Shown here: positions 44,216 to 53,050 of the stretch, piece after piece | How the letters are laid out: the number at the start of each line of letters is the position of its first letter | Numbering within the stretch: position 1 is the stretch's first letter | DNA from: Algoriphagus aquimarinus | GTDB lineage: Bacteria > Bacteroidota > Bacteroidia > Cytophagales > Cyclobacteriaceae | Reading direction: 5' to 3' | Assembly: GCF_007997215.1 (NCBI RefSeq) | Contig: NZ_VORW01000005.1 | Coordinates: 1 to 64,000, forward strand | Length of the DNA: 64,000 bases | Program-made: the position numbers and the translations under genes | Notes under the pieces: generated by a model | What the model was told of the DNA's origin: nothing | The model's database searches: none | What the model saw: only the letters and a program-made list of their open reading frames with translations

Positions 44216-45475
44216 ATGAATAAACGTAAATTCTTGAAGTCTTTGGCCTTCCTAGGAATAGGTTCTGGTTCTATTTTCTCTTCCAAAAAAGTAACTGCTA
44301 AAACTATCGCTGAAATTGATCCAAATGCTGCTGATTTTTGGGATCAAATCCGTGCTGCATACAAGCTCAAACCTGATTATATCAATCTGGAAAATGGCTA
44401 CTACTGTTTCCTACCTGAGGAAACACTGGACAACTATATCAAGCACCTAAGAGACGTGAATTACCAGGCTTCAAGCTACATGCGTACCGTGCAGTGGGAT
44501 AATAAAGCCAAAAGTGCAGCGATGGTTGCTGAACTAGTTGGAGCTTCTCCAGAGGAAGTTGTCCTGACTAGGAATACAACTGAATCTATTGACCTGATTA
44601 TTTCCGGCTATCCATGGAAATCTGGAGATGAAGCCATTGTGTCGAATCAGGATTATGAAAGTTTGCTCAATATGTTTGAGTTGGCAGAAAGGCGATATGA
44701 TATCAAAGTCAAAAGAATAGACATTCCCATGCATCCACAAGACGATGCTGAAATTGTAGACGTATATGAGAAAGCTATCACGCCCAAAACCAAGCTGATG
44801 ATGGTACCTCATATTGTCAATATCACAGGCCATATTTTACCCGTTAGGAAAATTGCAGATATGGCACATAGTCATGGAGTGGAGATAATGCTTGATGGTG
44901 CACATGCCGTTGGTCATTTTGATTTTAACATCTCAGAACTGAATTGTGATTATTATGGATCTAGTCTTCACAAATGGCTGAGCGTACCTCTTGGTTGTGG
45001 AATGCTGTATGTCAAAAAAGGAAAAAGTGCTCAAATACGTCCGCTTTTGGCTCCTTATGAATTGGATCAAAAGACACTTTTGAATCTTAATCATACCGGC
45101 ACACATGCTGTTTCCACAGATTTGTCTGTCATCGATGCTGTCAACTTCCTAAATAAAATGGGAAGCAAGCGAAAAGACGAGCGATTGAGATACATACAGC
45201 GCTATTGGTCTGATCAGGTTCGTGATCTTCCCGGCGTCAACGTCAATACACCTAAGGATCCCAATAGATCCTGCGCTATTGCAAATGTGGGCCTGGATGC
45301 AATGAGTCCAGCCGATATGGCAAAGACCTTAATGGAAAAGTATCAGATATTCACTGTAGCAATCAATGGAGCCGGAGGTGTGAATGGCTGCCGAATCACG
45401 CCTAATGTATATACCTCAGAGTCAGAAATGGACAAATTTGTCATAGCATTGAAAGAAATGTCAGGGAATGCATAA
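44216..45475 (+). CDS. PLP-dependent class V aminotransferase-like protein
   Basis: This is a fold-type I PLP enzyme of 419 residues with an N-terminal export-like segment (MNKRKFLKSLAFLGIGSGS). The PLP Asp is in MLDGAHAVGH (Asp227, His230) and the Schiff-base Lys is Lys253 in SSLHKW. TRNTTESIDL near 118-127 binds phosphate. It fits isopenicillin-N-epimerase/cysteine-desulfurase-like families. The N-terminal signal, resembling a Tat type, is unusual for a PLP enzyme, but relatives in Bacteroidota share it. Substrate is unknown. Confidence 0.87.
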   Translation: MNKRKFLKSLAFLGIGSGSIFSSKKVTAKTIAEIDPNAADFWDQIRAAYKLKPDYINLENGYYCFLPEETLDNYIKHLRDVNYQASSYMRTVQWDNKAKSAAMVAELVGASPEEVVLTRNTTESIDLIISGYPWKSGDEAIVSNQDYESLLNMFELAERRYDIKVKRIDIPMHPQDDAEIVDVYEKAITPKTKLMMVPHIVNITGHILPVRKIADMAHSHGVEIMLDGAHAVGHFDFNISELNCDYYGSSLHKWLSVPLGCGMLYVKKGKSAQIRPLLAPYELDQKTLLNLNHTGTHAVSTDLSVIDAVNFLNKMGSKRKDERLRYIQRYWSDQVRDLPGVNVNTPKDPNRSCAIANVGLDAMSPADMAKTLMEKYQIFTVAINGAGGVNGCRITPNVYTSESEMDKFVIALKEMSGNA

Positions 45476-45619
45476 CTGCAATCATCCATTCTCAATTACC
45501 TATTTGACAATTCGACGCCAAATTATATTCTGAAGATGCTTATTTAGGCAAAATAGACCTTGCTATTTTCTCAAATCTGTAAAAATTAAGGTCAAACCTT
45601 AAATTATTCTTAAAAACCC

Positions 45620-45650
45620 TTGCATTTTCCTTGCTAAGGAATGAATTTTG
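45620..45650 (+). promoter_or_regulatory. Probable promoter of the arginine cluster
   Basis: TTG at 45620-45622, a 20-bp spacer, then GAATTTTG at 45643-45650 match the TTG / TAnnTTTG pattern with one mismatch in the -7 box. The expected start falls near 45657, a few bases before the small leader ORF at 45665. Confidence 0.55.
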
Positions 45651-45664
45651 CGTCCCTATTACGC

Positions 45665-45784
45665 ATGACACAAGTAAATAAAATAGCGCCACAATTTATT
45701 CATACTACTTCAGTAGTGGTAAATGCTGATGCTATTGCTTTTTTCACTCCGTTAAGGACGTGTAGATTTTTCTATAGGGTTTAA
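45665..45784 (+). CDS. Possible arginine leader peptide, 39 aa
   Basis: The 39-codon ORF starts about 8 nt behind the predicted transcription start and ends 97 nt before the first arginine gene. The final nine residues hold three arginines: Arg31 (AGG), Arg34 (AGA) and Arg38 (AGG) in LRTCRFFYRV. The last Arg codon and the stop lie inside the palindrome AGGGTTTAACCCT (45776-45788). A second hairpin follows at 45802-45820. This arrangement fits ribosome stalling on Arg codons, but no paired terminator/antiterminator was proven. Confidence 0.45.
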   Translation: MTQVNKIAPQFIHTTSVVVNADAIAFFTPLRTCRFFYRV

Positions 45785-45881
45785 CCCTTCGATGAATAGT
45801 TGTATTCCTACGTGGAGTACTTGCCCGCCCTTTTACATTTTGATTTATTTACCAATCTTCCGATTCCGTCGGTATTAACAC

Positions 45882-46577
45882 ATGCAATTCCTAATGGATA
45901 ACATTTCTTTCCAGATTATTGTAGCAAATGCTTCTCACAAGGACTATTCCACTCAAATCACTGATGAGATGGAAAATTCTGCTAAAGCTCGTGGCACTGG
46001 TATAGCCAAGCGTAGCCCAGCTTATGTGGAAACCAAGATGGAGGAAGGAAAAGCTGTAATCGCGTTGACCTCTGACGGCAAATGGGCAGGTTTCTGCTAC
46101 ATTGAGGCTTGGGGGCATGGTAAATACGTCGCAAACTCTGGTTTGATCGTTTCTCCTGAATACAGAAAATACGGACTTGCCAGAAAGATCAAGAATGAAG
46201 TATTCAAACTTAGCCGTTTGAAATACCCAGACTCAAATATTTTCGGATTGACCACAGGTGCTGCCGTGATGAAAATCAACTCTGAATTAGGCTACATCCC
46301 TGTATCCTACTCAGACCTAACAGATGATAATGAATTCTGGAAAGGCTGCCAAAGCTGTGTCAATTACGAGATTCTAATGAGTAAAAACAGGCAAAACTGT
46401 CTTTGTACAGCTATGCTTTATGATCCCAACTCAAAGAGAAATCACACCCAAGAATTGGCACTACGTGATGATTTCAAGAAAGATCTCAAATTATTTGATC
46501 GCTGGGTTAGATTAAAGAAATACGTGATGCTTAAATTGAATAAGTCTAAGGACACCCTTACAAGCATCTTTTTATAA
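45882..46577 (+). CDS. GNAT acyltransferase, first gene of the arginine cluster
   Basis: This is a GNAT-fold acyltransferase of 231 residues; a start at 45894 is also possible. VSPEYRKYGLARKIKNEVF (near residues 90-108) matches motif A with the acyl-CoA pyrophosphate loop. A protein of this kind opens the arginine cluster of many Bacteroidota and probably acylates glutamate at its alpha-amino group, replacing ArgA. Whether it uses acetyl- or succinyl-CoA is not shown; the neighbouring carbamoyltransferase argues for succinyl. Confidence 0.72.
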   Translation: MQFLMDNISFQIIVANASHKDYSTQITDEMENSAKARGTGIAKRSPAYVETKMEEGKAVIALTSDGKWAGFCYIEAWGHGKYVANSGLIVSPEYRKYGLARKIKNEVFKLSRLKYPDSNIFGLTTGAAVMKINSELGYIPVSYSDLTDDNEFWKGCQSCVNYEILMSKNRQNCLCTAMLYDPNSKRNHTQELALRDDFKKDLKLFDRWVRLKKYVMLKLNKSKDTLTSIFL

Positions 46578-46617
46578 ATCAATTCTTCCTTTTTGGAAGC
46601 AAAAACCATATTTCGAT

Positions 46618-46677
46618 GAAATCGAGCATAACGAAGAACGATTCCCTATGGGTCGATTTTTCACCTTGCGAGATTCC
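46618..46677 (+). repeat. Copy B of the roughly 60-bp interspersed element
   Basis: GAAATCGAGCAT at the start and TGCGAGATTCCATG at the end match copy C (62467-62526) almost exactly, with spacers of equal length. The similarity continues into CCTTTGAAAG beyond the end. It lies in the 130-bp gap between the GNAT gene and argG. Confidence 0.65.
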
Positions 46678-46707
46678 ATGTGACCTTTGAAAGAAAATAA
46701 CAAACAC

Positions 46708-47901
46708 ATGAAAAAAATAGTTTTAGCCTACAGTGGAGGCTTGGATACCACATTTTGTGCCTTGCATCTGTCCAAAGAACTAGGATATGAAGTGCACGCT
46801 GTACTGGTAAACACAGGCGGATTTTCCAATGAAGAATTGAAAGACATTGAGGAAAGGGCAAAAGGTTTAGGTGTTGCTTCTTTCACTACGCTTCATGTAA
46901 TGGATACTTATTATAATGAGGTGATTAAGTATTTGGTTTATGGCAACGTGCTAAAAAACCAAACATATCCGCTTTCTGTATCTGCTGAGCGTATTCTTCA
47001 GGCGAAATCACTGGCTGAATATGCGAAGTCAATCGGTGCTAAAGCGGTAGCTCACGGTTCTACAGGTGCTGGAAATGATCAAGTTAGATTTGATATGATC
47101 TTCCAAACGATCGTTCCAGACATCGAGATCGTCACTCCTATTCGTGATCTGAAACTGAGCCGTGCTGAGGAAATTGAATACTTGAAAAAGCATGGTGTAT
47201 CGATGAACTTCGAGAAAGCCGCTTATTCTATTAATAAAGGTATTTGGGGTACTTCTGTAGGAGGAAAAGAGACACTTACTTCTTCTGATTACCTACCTGA
47301 AGAAGCCTGGCCAACTCAAGCTACAGAAACAGAACCTTTGGAATTGATCCTGTCTTTCGAGAAAGGAGAGCTCAAAGGAGTCGATGGTAAAAAATACGAT
47401 GATTCAGTAGCAGCTATTCAAGCGCTTCAGGCAATGGCTGCGCCTTATGGCATCGGTCGTGACATTCACGTAGGTGATACGATTATCGGGATCAAAGGCC
47501 GTGTGGGTTTTGAAGCTGCTGCTCCAATAATTATCATTAAAGGACATCAGTTGCTTGAGAAGCACACACTTACTAAGTGGCAACTTTTCTGGAAAAATCA
47601 ATTGGCTGAATTCTACGGCAATCACCTGCATGAAGGACATTACCTAGATCCAGTGATGAGAAATATGGAAGAATTCATGGCTAGCACTCAGACGTATGTG
47701 ACGGGTGAAGTTCGAGTTCTGCTCCAACCGTTCCGATTCACTTTGCTTGGAATCACTTCTGATCACGATCTGATGTCCAATAAGTTTGGAAGCTATGGAG
47801 AAATGAACAAAGGCTATACTGCTGAAGATGTGAAAGGATTTACCCGCATTTTGGGTAACCAGACTTCGATTTTCCATAAGGTAAACTCAGGCAATGACTA
47901 A
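46708..47901 (+). CDS. argG: Argininosuccinate synthase
   Basis: This ligase of 397 residues joins citrulline and aspartate using ATP. The N-terminal P-loop is AYSGGLDT at 7-14. GSTGAGNDQVRFD (about 115-127) and TPIRD motifs bind aspartate and citrulline. The longer ORF from a TTG at 46687 is rejected because the ATG at 46708 gives the standard N-terminus. Its 3' end overlaps argC by 8 bp. In this pathway it acts after deacylation of the acylcitrulline. Confidence 0.95.
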   Translation: MKKIVLAYSGGLDTTFCALHLSKELGYEVHAVLVNTGGFSNEELKDIEERAKGLGVASFTTLHVMDTYYNEVIKYLVYGNVLKNQTYPLSVSAERILQAKSLAEYAKSIGAKAVAHGSTGAGNDQVRFDMIFQTIVPDIEIVTPIRDLKLSRAEEIEYLKKHGVSMNFEKAAYSINKGIWGTSVGGKETLTSSDYLPEEAWPTQATETEPLELILSFEKGELKGVDGKKYDDSVAAIQALQAMAAPYGIGRDIHVGDTIIGIKGRVGFEAAAPIIIIKGHQLLEKHTLTKWQLFWKNQLAEFYGNHLHEGHYLDPVMRNMEEFMASTQTYVTGEVRVLLQPFRFTLLGITSDHDLMSNKFGSYGEMNKGYTAEDVKGFTRILGNQTSIFHKVNSGND

Positions 47902-48862
47902 AATAAAAACAGCGATCATAGGCGCGGCGGGATATACTGGAGGCGAATTACTTCGTCTTCTGGTTCATCATCCTGCCTGCGAACTGGTCTACGTACATAG
48001 CAATAGCCAAAAGGGCAAAAAAGTAGCTGAGGTTCATCCGGATCTGATTGGAGATTGTGATCTGGTGTTCACAGATGAAGTACAAACGGAAGGAATTGAA
48101 GCTGTATTCTTAGGATTGCCACATGGTGAGACCAAAGGATTTCTAGATCAACATTCCTTCTCTCCTGAGACAGTTTTGATCGATTTGTCCACTGATTTCC
48201 GCGACGAGTCGAACGGCTTTACCTATGGTCTTCCAGAAGTGAATGCTAAGAAAATCAAGACTTCGAAGAAGATCGCAAATCCAGGCTGCTTTGCTACTGG
48301 AATCCAACTGGCATTACTTCCAGCTATCGCAAAAGGCTGGGTAAAAGACACGATTCAAATATCTGGAGTTACCGGAAGTACAGGTGCAGGAAAGAAACTA
48401 GCGGAGACTTCACACTTCAGCTACAGATCTTCAAATACATCTGTCTATAAGCTATTTACACATCAGCATTTAAAAGAGATTAATCAGACTTTCAAACAGC
48501 TAAACTCAAGCTTTTCATCTGAAATTCTCTTCGTTCCTTATCGTGGTAACTTCCCTAGAGGAATCTGGATTACTGCTTATTTCCCTTTCGAAGGCACTCA
48601 AGAAGAGGCAGTATCTGCCTATAAGGAATTTTATAAAGACGCTGCATTTACTCACGTATCTGATATCGACATCGATATGAAGCAAGCCGTGAATACAAAT
48701 AAAGGCATAGTCTACGTGCAGAAAGAAGCAGGGCAATTGGTGATATATTCTGCCATTGACAACTTGCTCAAAGGAGCTTCCGGACAGGCTGTTCAGAATT
48801 ACAATTTGGCATTTGGACTTGAGGAGAGGATGGGCTTGAATCTAAAAAGTATAGCATTCTAA
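47894..48862 (+). CDS. argC: N-acyl-gamma-glutamyl-phosphate reductase
   Basis: This is an NADPH-dependent reductase of 322 residues. The Rossmann motif GAAGYTGGE is at 10-18, and the catalytic Cys132 is in NPGCFATG. GSTGAGKKL and HQHLKEI stretches fit ArgC. It reduces the acylglutamyl phosphate to the semialdehyde. It overlaps argG by 8 bp, so translation is coupled. Confidence 0.94.
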   Translation: MTKIKTAIIGAAGYTGGELLRLLVHHPACELVYVHSNSQKGKKVAEVHPDLIGDCDLVFTDEVQTEGIEAVFLGLPHGETKGFLDQHSFSPETVLIDLSTDFRDESNGFTYGLPEVNAKKIKTSKKIANPGCFATGIQLALLPAIAKGWVKDTIQISGVTGSTGAGKKLAETSHFSYRSSNTSVYKLFTHQHLKEINQTFKQLNSSFSSEILFVPYRGNFPRGIWITAYFPFEGTQEEAVSAYKEFYKDAAFTHVSDIDIDMKQAVNTNKGIVYVQKEAGQLVIYSAIDNLLKGASGQAVQNYNLAFGLEERMGLNLKSIAF

Positions 48863-48987
48863 ATAGATTTTAGAAGCTAGACACAAGATTCAATATTTGG
48901 TGAGTGCTATTTCGAACTTCAGTATTCATCATTTCTCATTCATATATCTTCAAGTTTGAAATAGATGCCCGAGGTTCAAAAATACCC

Positions 48988-49015
48988 CGTAAATCGTATT
49001 TCGTAAATCGTAATT
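48988..49015 (+). repeat. 14-bp tandem direct repeat
   Basis: CGTAAATCGTA occurs at 48988-48998 and again at 49002-49012, period 14, just before the argD start codon in the 157-bp gap between argC and argD. Confidence 0.75.
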
Positions 49016-49019
49016 CAAT

Positions 49020-50165
49020 ATGAAATTATTTGATGTATATCCCCTAATCCCAGTGACCATTGCAAAGGCTGATGGAGCAAAACTTTGGGATGAAAACGGA
49101 CAAGAATATATAGACTTATATGGTGGTCACGCAGTGATTTCCATTGGTCATACTCATCCACACTACGTGAAGCGAATCAAAGATCAGTTGGATCAGATCG
49201 CTTTTTACTCCAACTCTGTTCAAATTCCTATTCAAAAGGAATACGCTGCAAAACTAGGCGAGCTTTCAGGCTATCCTGAATACGAGCTTTTCCTTTGTAA
49301 CTCTGGAGCTGAAGCCAACGAGAACGCGATCAAACTAGCATCTTTCGCAACTGGAAAATCTGGGTTTATCGCCTTCTCAGGAGGTTTTCACGGTAGAACT
49401 TCCGGTGCAGTTGCTTTAACAGACAATCCAAAAATCGTCGCTCCTTGCAATGCACGCGAGGATTTCCATATTCTTCCTTGGGCAGATTTAGATGCTGTGG
49501 AAGAGGTTTTGAAATCAAATGAAATAGCCGGAATAATCATTGAAGGCATTCAGGGTGTAAACGGAATTCAGGTTCCAAGTCCAGAATTCCTTCAGGGATT
49601 AGCCTCACTAGCGAAGAAATATGAGGCCAAATTGATCTTGGATGAAGTTCAGTCAGGCTTTGGTAGAACGGGGAAATTCTTTGCGCATCAATTGGTAGAT
49701 GGAGTAAGCCCCGATATCATTAGCATGGCTAAAGGAATGGGAAATGGATTTCCAATTGGTGGAATCTTAATCGCTCCTGAATTCAAAGCTACATACGGGC
49801 TGCTCGGAACTACTTTTGGAGGCAATCAGCTTGCATGCGCGGCTGGTTTGGCAGTAGTGGAAGTTATTGAAAAAGAAAACCTTCTGGAAAATGCCACAAA
49901 ACTCGGAGAGAAGCTTATAGCAGAGTTGAAAGGAATTTCTGGAATCACGGCTATTCGTGGTACAGGCTTGATGATCGGGATTGATCTTGATCGGGAAGCT
50001 GGTCCTGTTCGTTCTGAATTGGTGAAAAAATACCACATGTTCACAGGAAGTGCCGCAGGAAAGAATACGATAAGACTCTTGCCTCCTTTAAATATCGAGT
50101 GGAATCAGTTAAATTCGTTTATATCCGCATTAAAAGAAATCTTAAGTCAATCCCCTTCCAGTTAA
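49020..50165 (+). CDS. argD: N-acylornithine aminotransferase
   Basis: This is a class III PLP aminotransferase of 381 residues. The PLP Lys is Lys238 in ISMAKGMGNG, and LILDEVQSGFGRTG at about 205-218 holds the PLP-nitrogen Asp. SGAEANENAIKLA (95-107) binds phosphate. It converts the acylglutamate semialdehyde to acylornithine with glutamate. Argument for the arginine role: position between argC and argF'. Confidence 0.93.
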   Translation: MKLFDVYPLIPVTIAKADGAKLWDENGQEYIDLYGGHAVISIGHTHPHYVKRIKDQLDQIAFYSNSVQIPIQKEYAAKLGELSGYPEYELFLCNSGAEANENAIKLASFATGKSGFIAFSGGFHGRTSGAVALTDNPKIVAPCNAREDFHILPWADLDAVEEVLKSNEIAGIIIEGIQGVNGIQVPSPEFLQGLASLAKKYEAKLILDEVQSGFGRTGKFFAHQLVDGVSPDIISMAKGMGNGFPIGGILIAPEFKATYGLLGTTFGGNQLACAAGLAVVEVIEKENLLENATKLGEKLIAELKGISGITAIRGTGLMIGIDLDREAGPVRSELVKKYHMFTGSAAGKNTIRLLPPLNIEWNQLNSFISALKEILSQSPSS

Positions 50166-50169
50166 TCTA

Positions 50170-51138
50170 ATGGCCAATATTATCCAGCCACTACAGCACT
50201 TTACAAAGTTTGAATCCTTCGATCTGGGCAACCAGCTAATCGAACAAGCTTTAGCATACAAGGCAAACCCAGCTCTAGATAAAGCTAAAGGAGAAGGAAA
50301 ACGCATTGGATGTGTTTTCCTAAACCCATCTCTTAGAACGCGTGTTTCTACACAGCTTGCTGCTTTGAACCTGGGAATGGAGCCTATAGTGCTGAATATG
50401 GACAAGGAAGGTTGGGCGCTGGAAATGCAAGATGGAGCAGTAATGAATCGTGGCACCGTCGAGCACATCAAAGACGCGGCGGCTGTTTTAGGTTCGTACT
50501 TTGATATTCTTGCGATTCGTGCTTTTCCTTCGTTGACAAATAGAGAAGAAGACACCTCTGATTTTGTATTTTCTCAGTTTGTAAAGTACTCAGGAGTACC
50601 TGTAGTCAGCTTGGAATCTGCCACGCGTCACCCACTTCAAAGTCTTGCTGATCAGATTACAATCAGAGAAAATTGGTCAGGAAAAAAGAAGCCAAAAGTT
50701 GTATTGACATGGGGACCGCATATTAAGGCGATTCCTCATGCAGTTGCGAATTCATTTGCAGAATGGACACTTGGAATGGATCATGATCTAACAATTACCC
50801 ATCCTACCGGTTATGAACTGGATGAAGAATTTACCAAAGGAGCTTCTATAGAATATGATCAAAGTAAGGCGTTAAAAGACGCTGATTTTGTGTATGTTAA
50901 AAACTGGTCATCTTTCAATGATTATGGGAAAATCCTTTCAACTGATGCCTCATGGATGCTTACTGAAAAGCATTTTGAACATGCTGAAAATGCTAAAGTA
51001 ATGCATTGTCTTCCTGTGCGAAGAAATTTGGAGTTGTCTGATGAGATCTTGGATGGCAAACGTTCTTTAGTACAGCAGCAAGCCAAAAACAGAATATATG
51101 CTGCGCAAGCGGCGATTAGCCACCTGCTAGGAAAATAA
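50170..51138 (+). CDS. argF': N-acylornithine carbamoyltransferase (probably N-succinyl)
   Basis: This is a carbamoyltransferase of 322 residues that is not a standard ornithine carbamoyltransferase. The carbamoyl-phosphate motif is SLRTR at 54-58; ATRHPLQSLAD and HCLPVRRN follow. The specificity residue, aligned by the EH motif (RGTVEHI, 95-101), is Val97. In Xanthomonas the equivalent Glu92 gives N-acetylornithine specificity, and Pro90 in Bacteroides fragilis gives succinylornithine. Published replacement of that Glu by Val, Pro, Ser or Ala converts the enzyme to succinyl use, so succinyl is predicted. It lies 4 bp after argD. Confidence 0.87.
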   Translation: MANIIQPLQHFTKFESFDLGNQLIEQALAYKANPALDKAKGEGKRIGCVFLNPSLRTRVSTQLAALNLGMEPIVLNMDKEGWALEMQDGAVMNRGTVEHIKDAAAVLGSYFDILAIRAFPSLTNREEDTSDFVFSQFVKYSGVPVVSLESATRHPLQSLADQITIRENWSGKKKPKVVLTWGPHIKAIPHAVANSFAEWTLGMDHDLTITHPTGYELDEEFTKGASIEYDQSKALKDADFVYVKNWSSFNDYGKILSTDASWMLTEKHFEHAENAKVMHCLPVRRNLELSDEILDGKRSLVQQQAKNRIYAAQAAISHLLGK

Positions 51139-51155
51139 ATAAAGACTTACGCCCA

Positions 51156-51956
51156 ATGAAAATTAGTGTAATTAAAATCGGAGGTAACGTCATCGACTTT
51201 CCTGAGAAACTAGATGAATTTTTAGCTCTTTTCGCCAAATTCCCTGGACATAAAATACTTGTTCATGGTGGTGGAATTATGGCCTCCCGCTTTGGTGAAT
51301 CTCTTGGAGTAATGCCTGAAATGGTGGACGGAAGAAGAATCACAGATCAGGATACGCTGGATGTGGTAACTATGGTCTATGCCGGTTTAATCAATAAAAA
51401 CCTGGTAGCAAAACTTCAAGCGCTTAAAGTAAATGCGATTGGAATGTGTGGAGCTGATGGTAATATCATTCGTTCTATCAAGCGTCCAGTGAAGGATATT
51501 GACTATGGATTTGTAGGTGATATTCAAGAGGTTAATACCAAGTTGATTGATCATTTACTTTCAGGAGATTTACTTCCAGTGGTGAATGCTATTACGCATG
51601 ACGCCAAAGGTCAATTACTCAATACTAACGCTGATAGTATTGCCTCTGCCCTAGCTACCAGCCTTGCAAAAGAACATCAAGTCAATCTTTATTTTTGTTT
51701 CAATAAGAGCGGGGTTTTGATTGATGAGAAGAATGAAAACTCCATCATTCCACTTATCAATGAGGACATTTACGCAGAACTTCGAAAGGAAAATGTGATT
51801 CACTCTGGGATGATACCTAAGCTTGACAATGCTTTCGAAGCATTAGAAAAGGGGGTAAATCATGTATGGATTGGCAAGGCTGAAAACCTACATTTGGCAG
51901 CAAAGGGTAAACTTTCAGGAACAACTATAGAGAGAAGTCGCTATGACCTCTATTAA
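51156..51956 (+). CDS. argB: N-acylglutamate kinase
   Basis: This is an amino-acid kinase of 266 residues phosphorylating the acylglutamate gamma-carboxyl. VIKIGGNVID at 5-14, LVHGGGIMAS (about 35-44) and a DGNIIRS region with NTNADSIASALAT (about 152-164) are the kinase motifs. In a succinyl pathway it would act on N-succinylglutamate. It lies in the cluster 17 bp after argF'. Confidence 0.93.
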   Translation: MKISVIKIGGNVIDFPEKLDEFLALFAKFPGHKILVHGGGIMASRFGESLGVMPEMVDGRRITDQDTLDVVTMVYAGLINKNLVAKLQALKVNAIGMCGADGNIIRSIKRPVKDIDYGFVGDIQEVNTKLIDHLLSGDLLPVVNAITHDAKGQLLNTNADSIASALATSLAKEHQVNLYFCFNKSGVLIDEKNENSIIPLINEDIYAELRKENVIHSGMIPKLDNAFEALEKGVNHVWIGKAENLHLAAKGKLSGTTIERSRYDLY

Positions 51957-51977
51957 ATCAAATAATTGAAACCAACC

Positions 51978-53048
51978 ATGGCTTTATATGATGATGCAGT
52001 ACAACTTCTCACTCAGTTAATAGAAATCCCTTCTTATTCTAAAGAAGAAAGTTCTACTGCCGAAGTTATTGAGGAATTTTTCACTGCACGGGATATAGAA
52101 GTCCATAAATCAGGCTACAACATCTGGGCTTTTGCAAACCCTTTTGACAAGAAAAAGCCTACTATCTGGCTGAATTCACATCATGACACAGTAAAGCCAA
52201 ATGCTGGCTATACCAAAGATCCTTTTCTGGCAATTACACAAGATGGAAAACTATTTGGACTGGGAAGTAATGATGCCGGAGGACCTTTAGTAAGTTTGAT
52301 GGCTGCTTTTTCGCATTTCTATGGACAGGAACTTCCTTTTAATCTTATCATAATTGCATCTGCTGAGGAGGAAATTTCTGGTAAAAATGGAATTGCCTCG
52401 GTCATTGACCAACTTCCTCCATGTGATTTGGCTATCGTCGGAGAACCTACACTGATGGATATGGCCGTTGCCGAAAAAGGCCTTATGGTGATCGATGCAA
52501 AAGTTCACGGAAAAGCCGGACATGCAGCTCGTGAGGAAGGTGTAAATGCTATTTATTTAGCTTTAGATGATCTTCAAAAGATCAAAGATTTTGAATTCAA
52601 AAAGACTTCACCATTCCTCGGCAAGACAAAAGTCTCTGCAACAGTAATTCATTCCGGACAGCAGCATAATGTTGTTCCAGATCTTTGCGAATTTGTATTA
52701 GACGTCCGTGTCACCGATGCGTATTCTTTGGAAGGAGCTTTGGGAGAATTGAAAGGATCACTCAGCGCTGAACTGACCCCTCGCTCTATGAGACTTCAAT
52801 CTTCACATGTCCCGGAAGGTCATCTGATTCTGAAAGTTGGTGAACAGCTAGGACTAAAAACCTACGGAAGTCCTACCCTATCTGATCAGGCTCTGATCCC
52901 CTACCCATCCGTAAAAATCGGCCCGGGAGATTCCGCAAGGTCACATTCTGCAGATGAATATATTTACTTGAATGAAATTCAGAAAGGCATAGAAGGCTAT
53001 ATCAAAATACTTGATACTTACGCTGACTTGCTAACTCAAACTAATTAG
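51978..53048 (+). CDS. argE: M20 deacylase, probable N-acylcitrulline deacylase
   Basis: This is a two-metal M20 peptidase-family deacylase of 356 residues from the ATG at 51978. His68 and Asp70 in NSHHDTV, Asp99 in GSNDAGGP and the Glu pair in SAEEEISGKNG are metal and catalytic residues. Because carbamoylation precedes deacylation in this cluster, the expected substrate is N-acylcitrulline, not N-acetylornithine. A TTG start at 51966 is possible. It lies 2 bp before argH. Confidence 0.88.
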   Translation: MALYDDAVQLLTQLIEIPSYSKEESSTAEVIEEFFTARDIEVHKSGYNIWAFANPFDKKKPTIWLNSHHDTVKPNAGYTKDPFLAITQDGKLFGLGSNDAGGPLVSLMAAFSHFYGQELPFNLIIIASAEEEISGKNGIASVIDQLPPCDLAIVGEPTLMDMAVAEKGLMVIDAKVHGKAGHAAREEGVNAIYLALDDLQKIKDFEFKKTSPFLGKTKVSATVIHSGQQHNVVPDLCEFVLDVRVTDAYSLEGALGELKGSLSAELTPRSMRLQSSHVPEGHLILKVGEQLGLKTYGSPTLSDQALIPYPSVKIGPGDSARSHSADEYIYLNEIQKGIEGYIKILDTYADLLTQTN

Positions 53049-53050
53049 AA

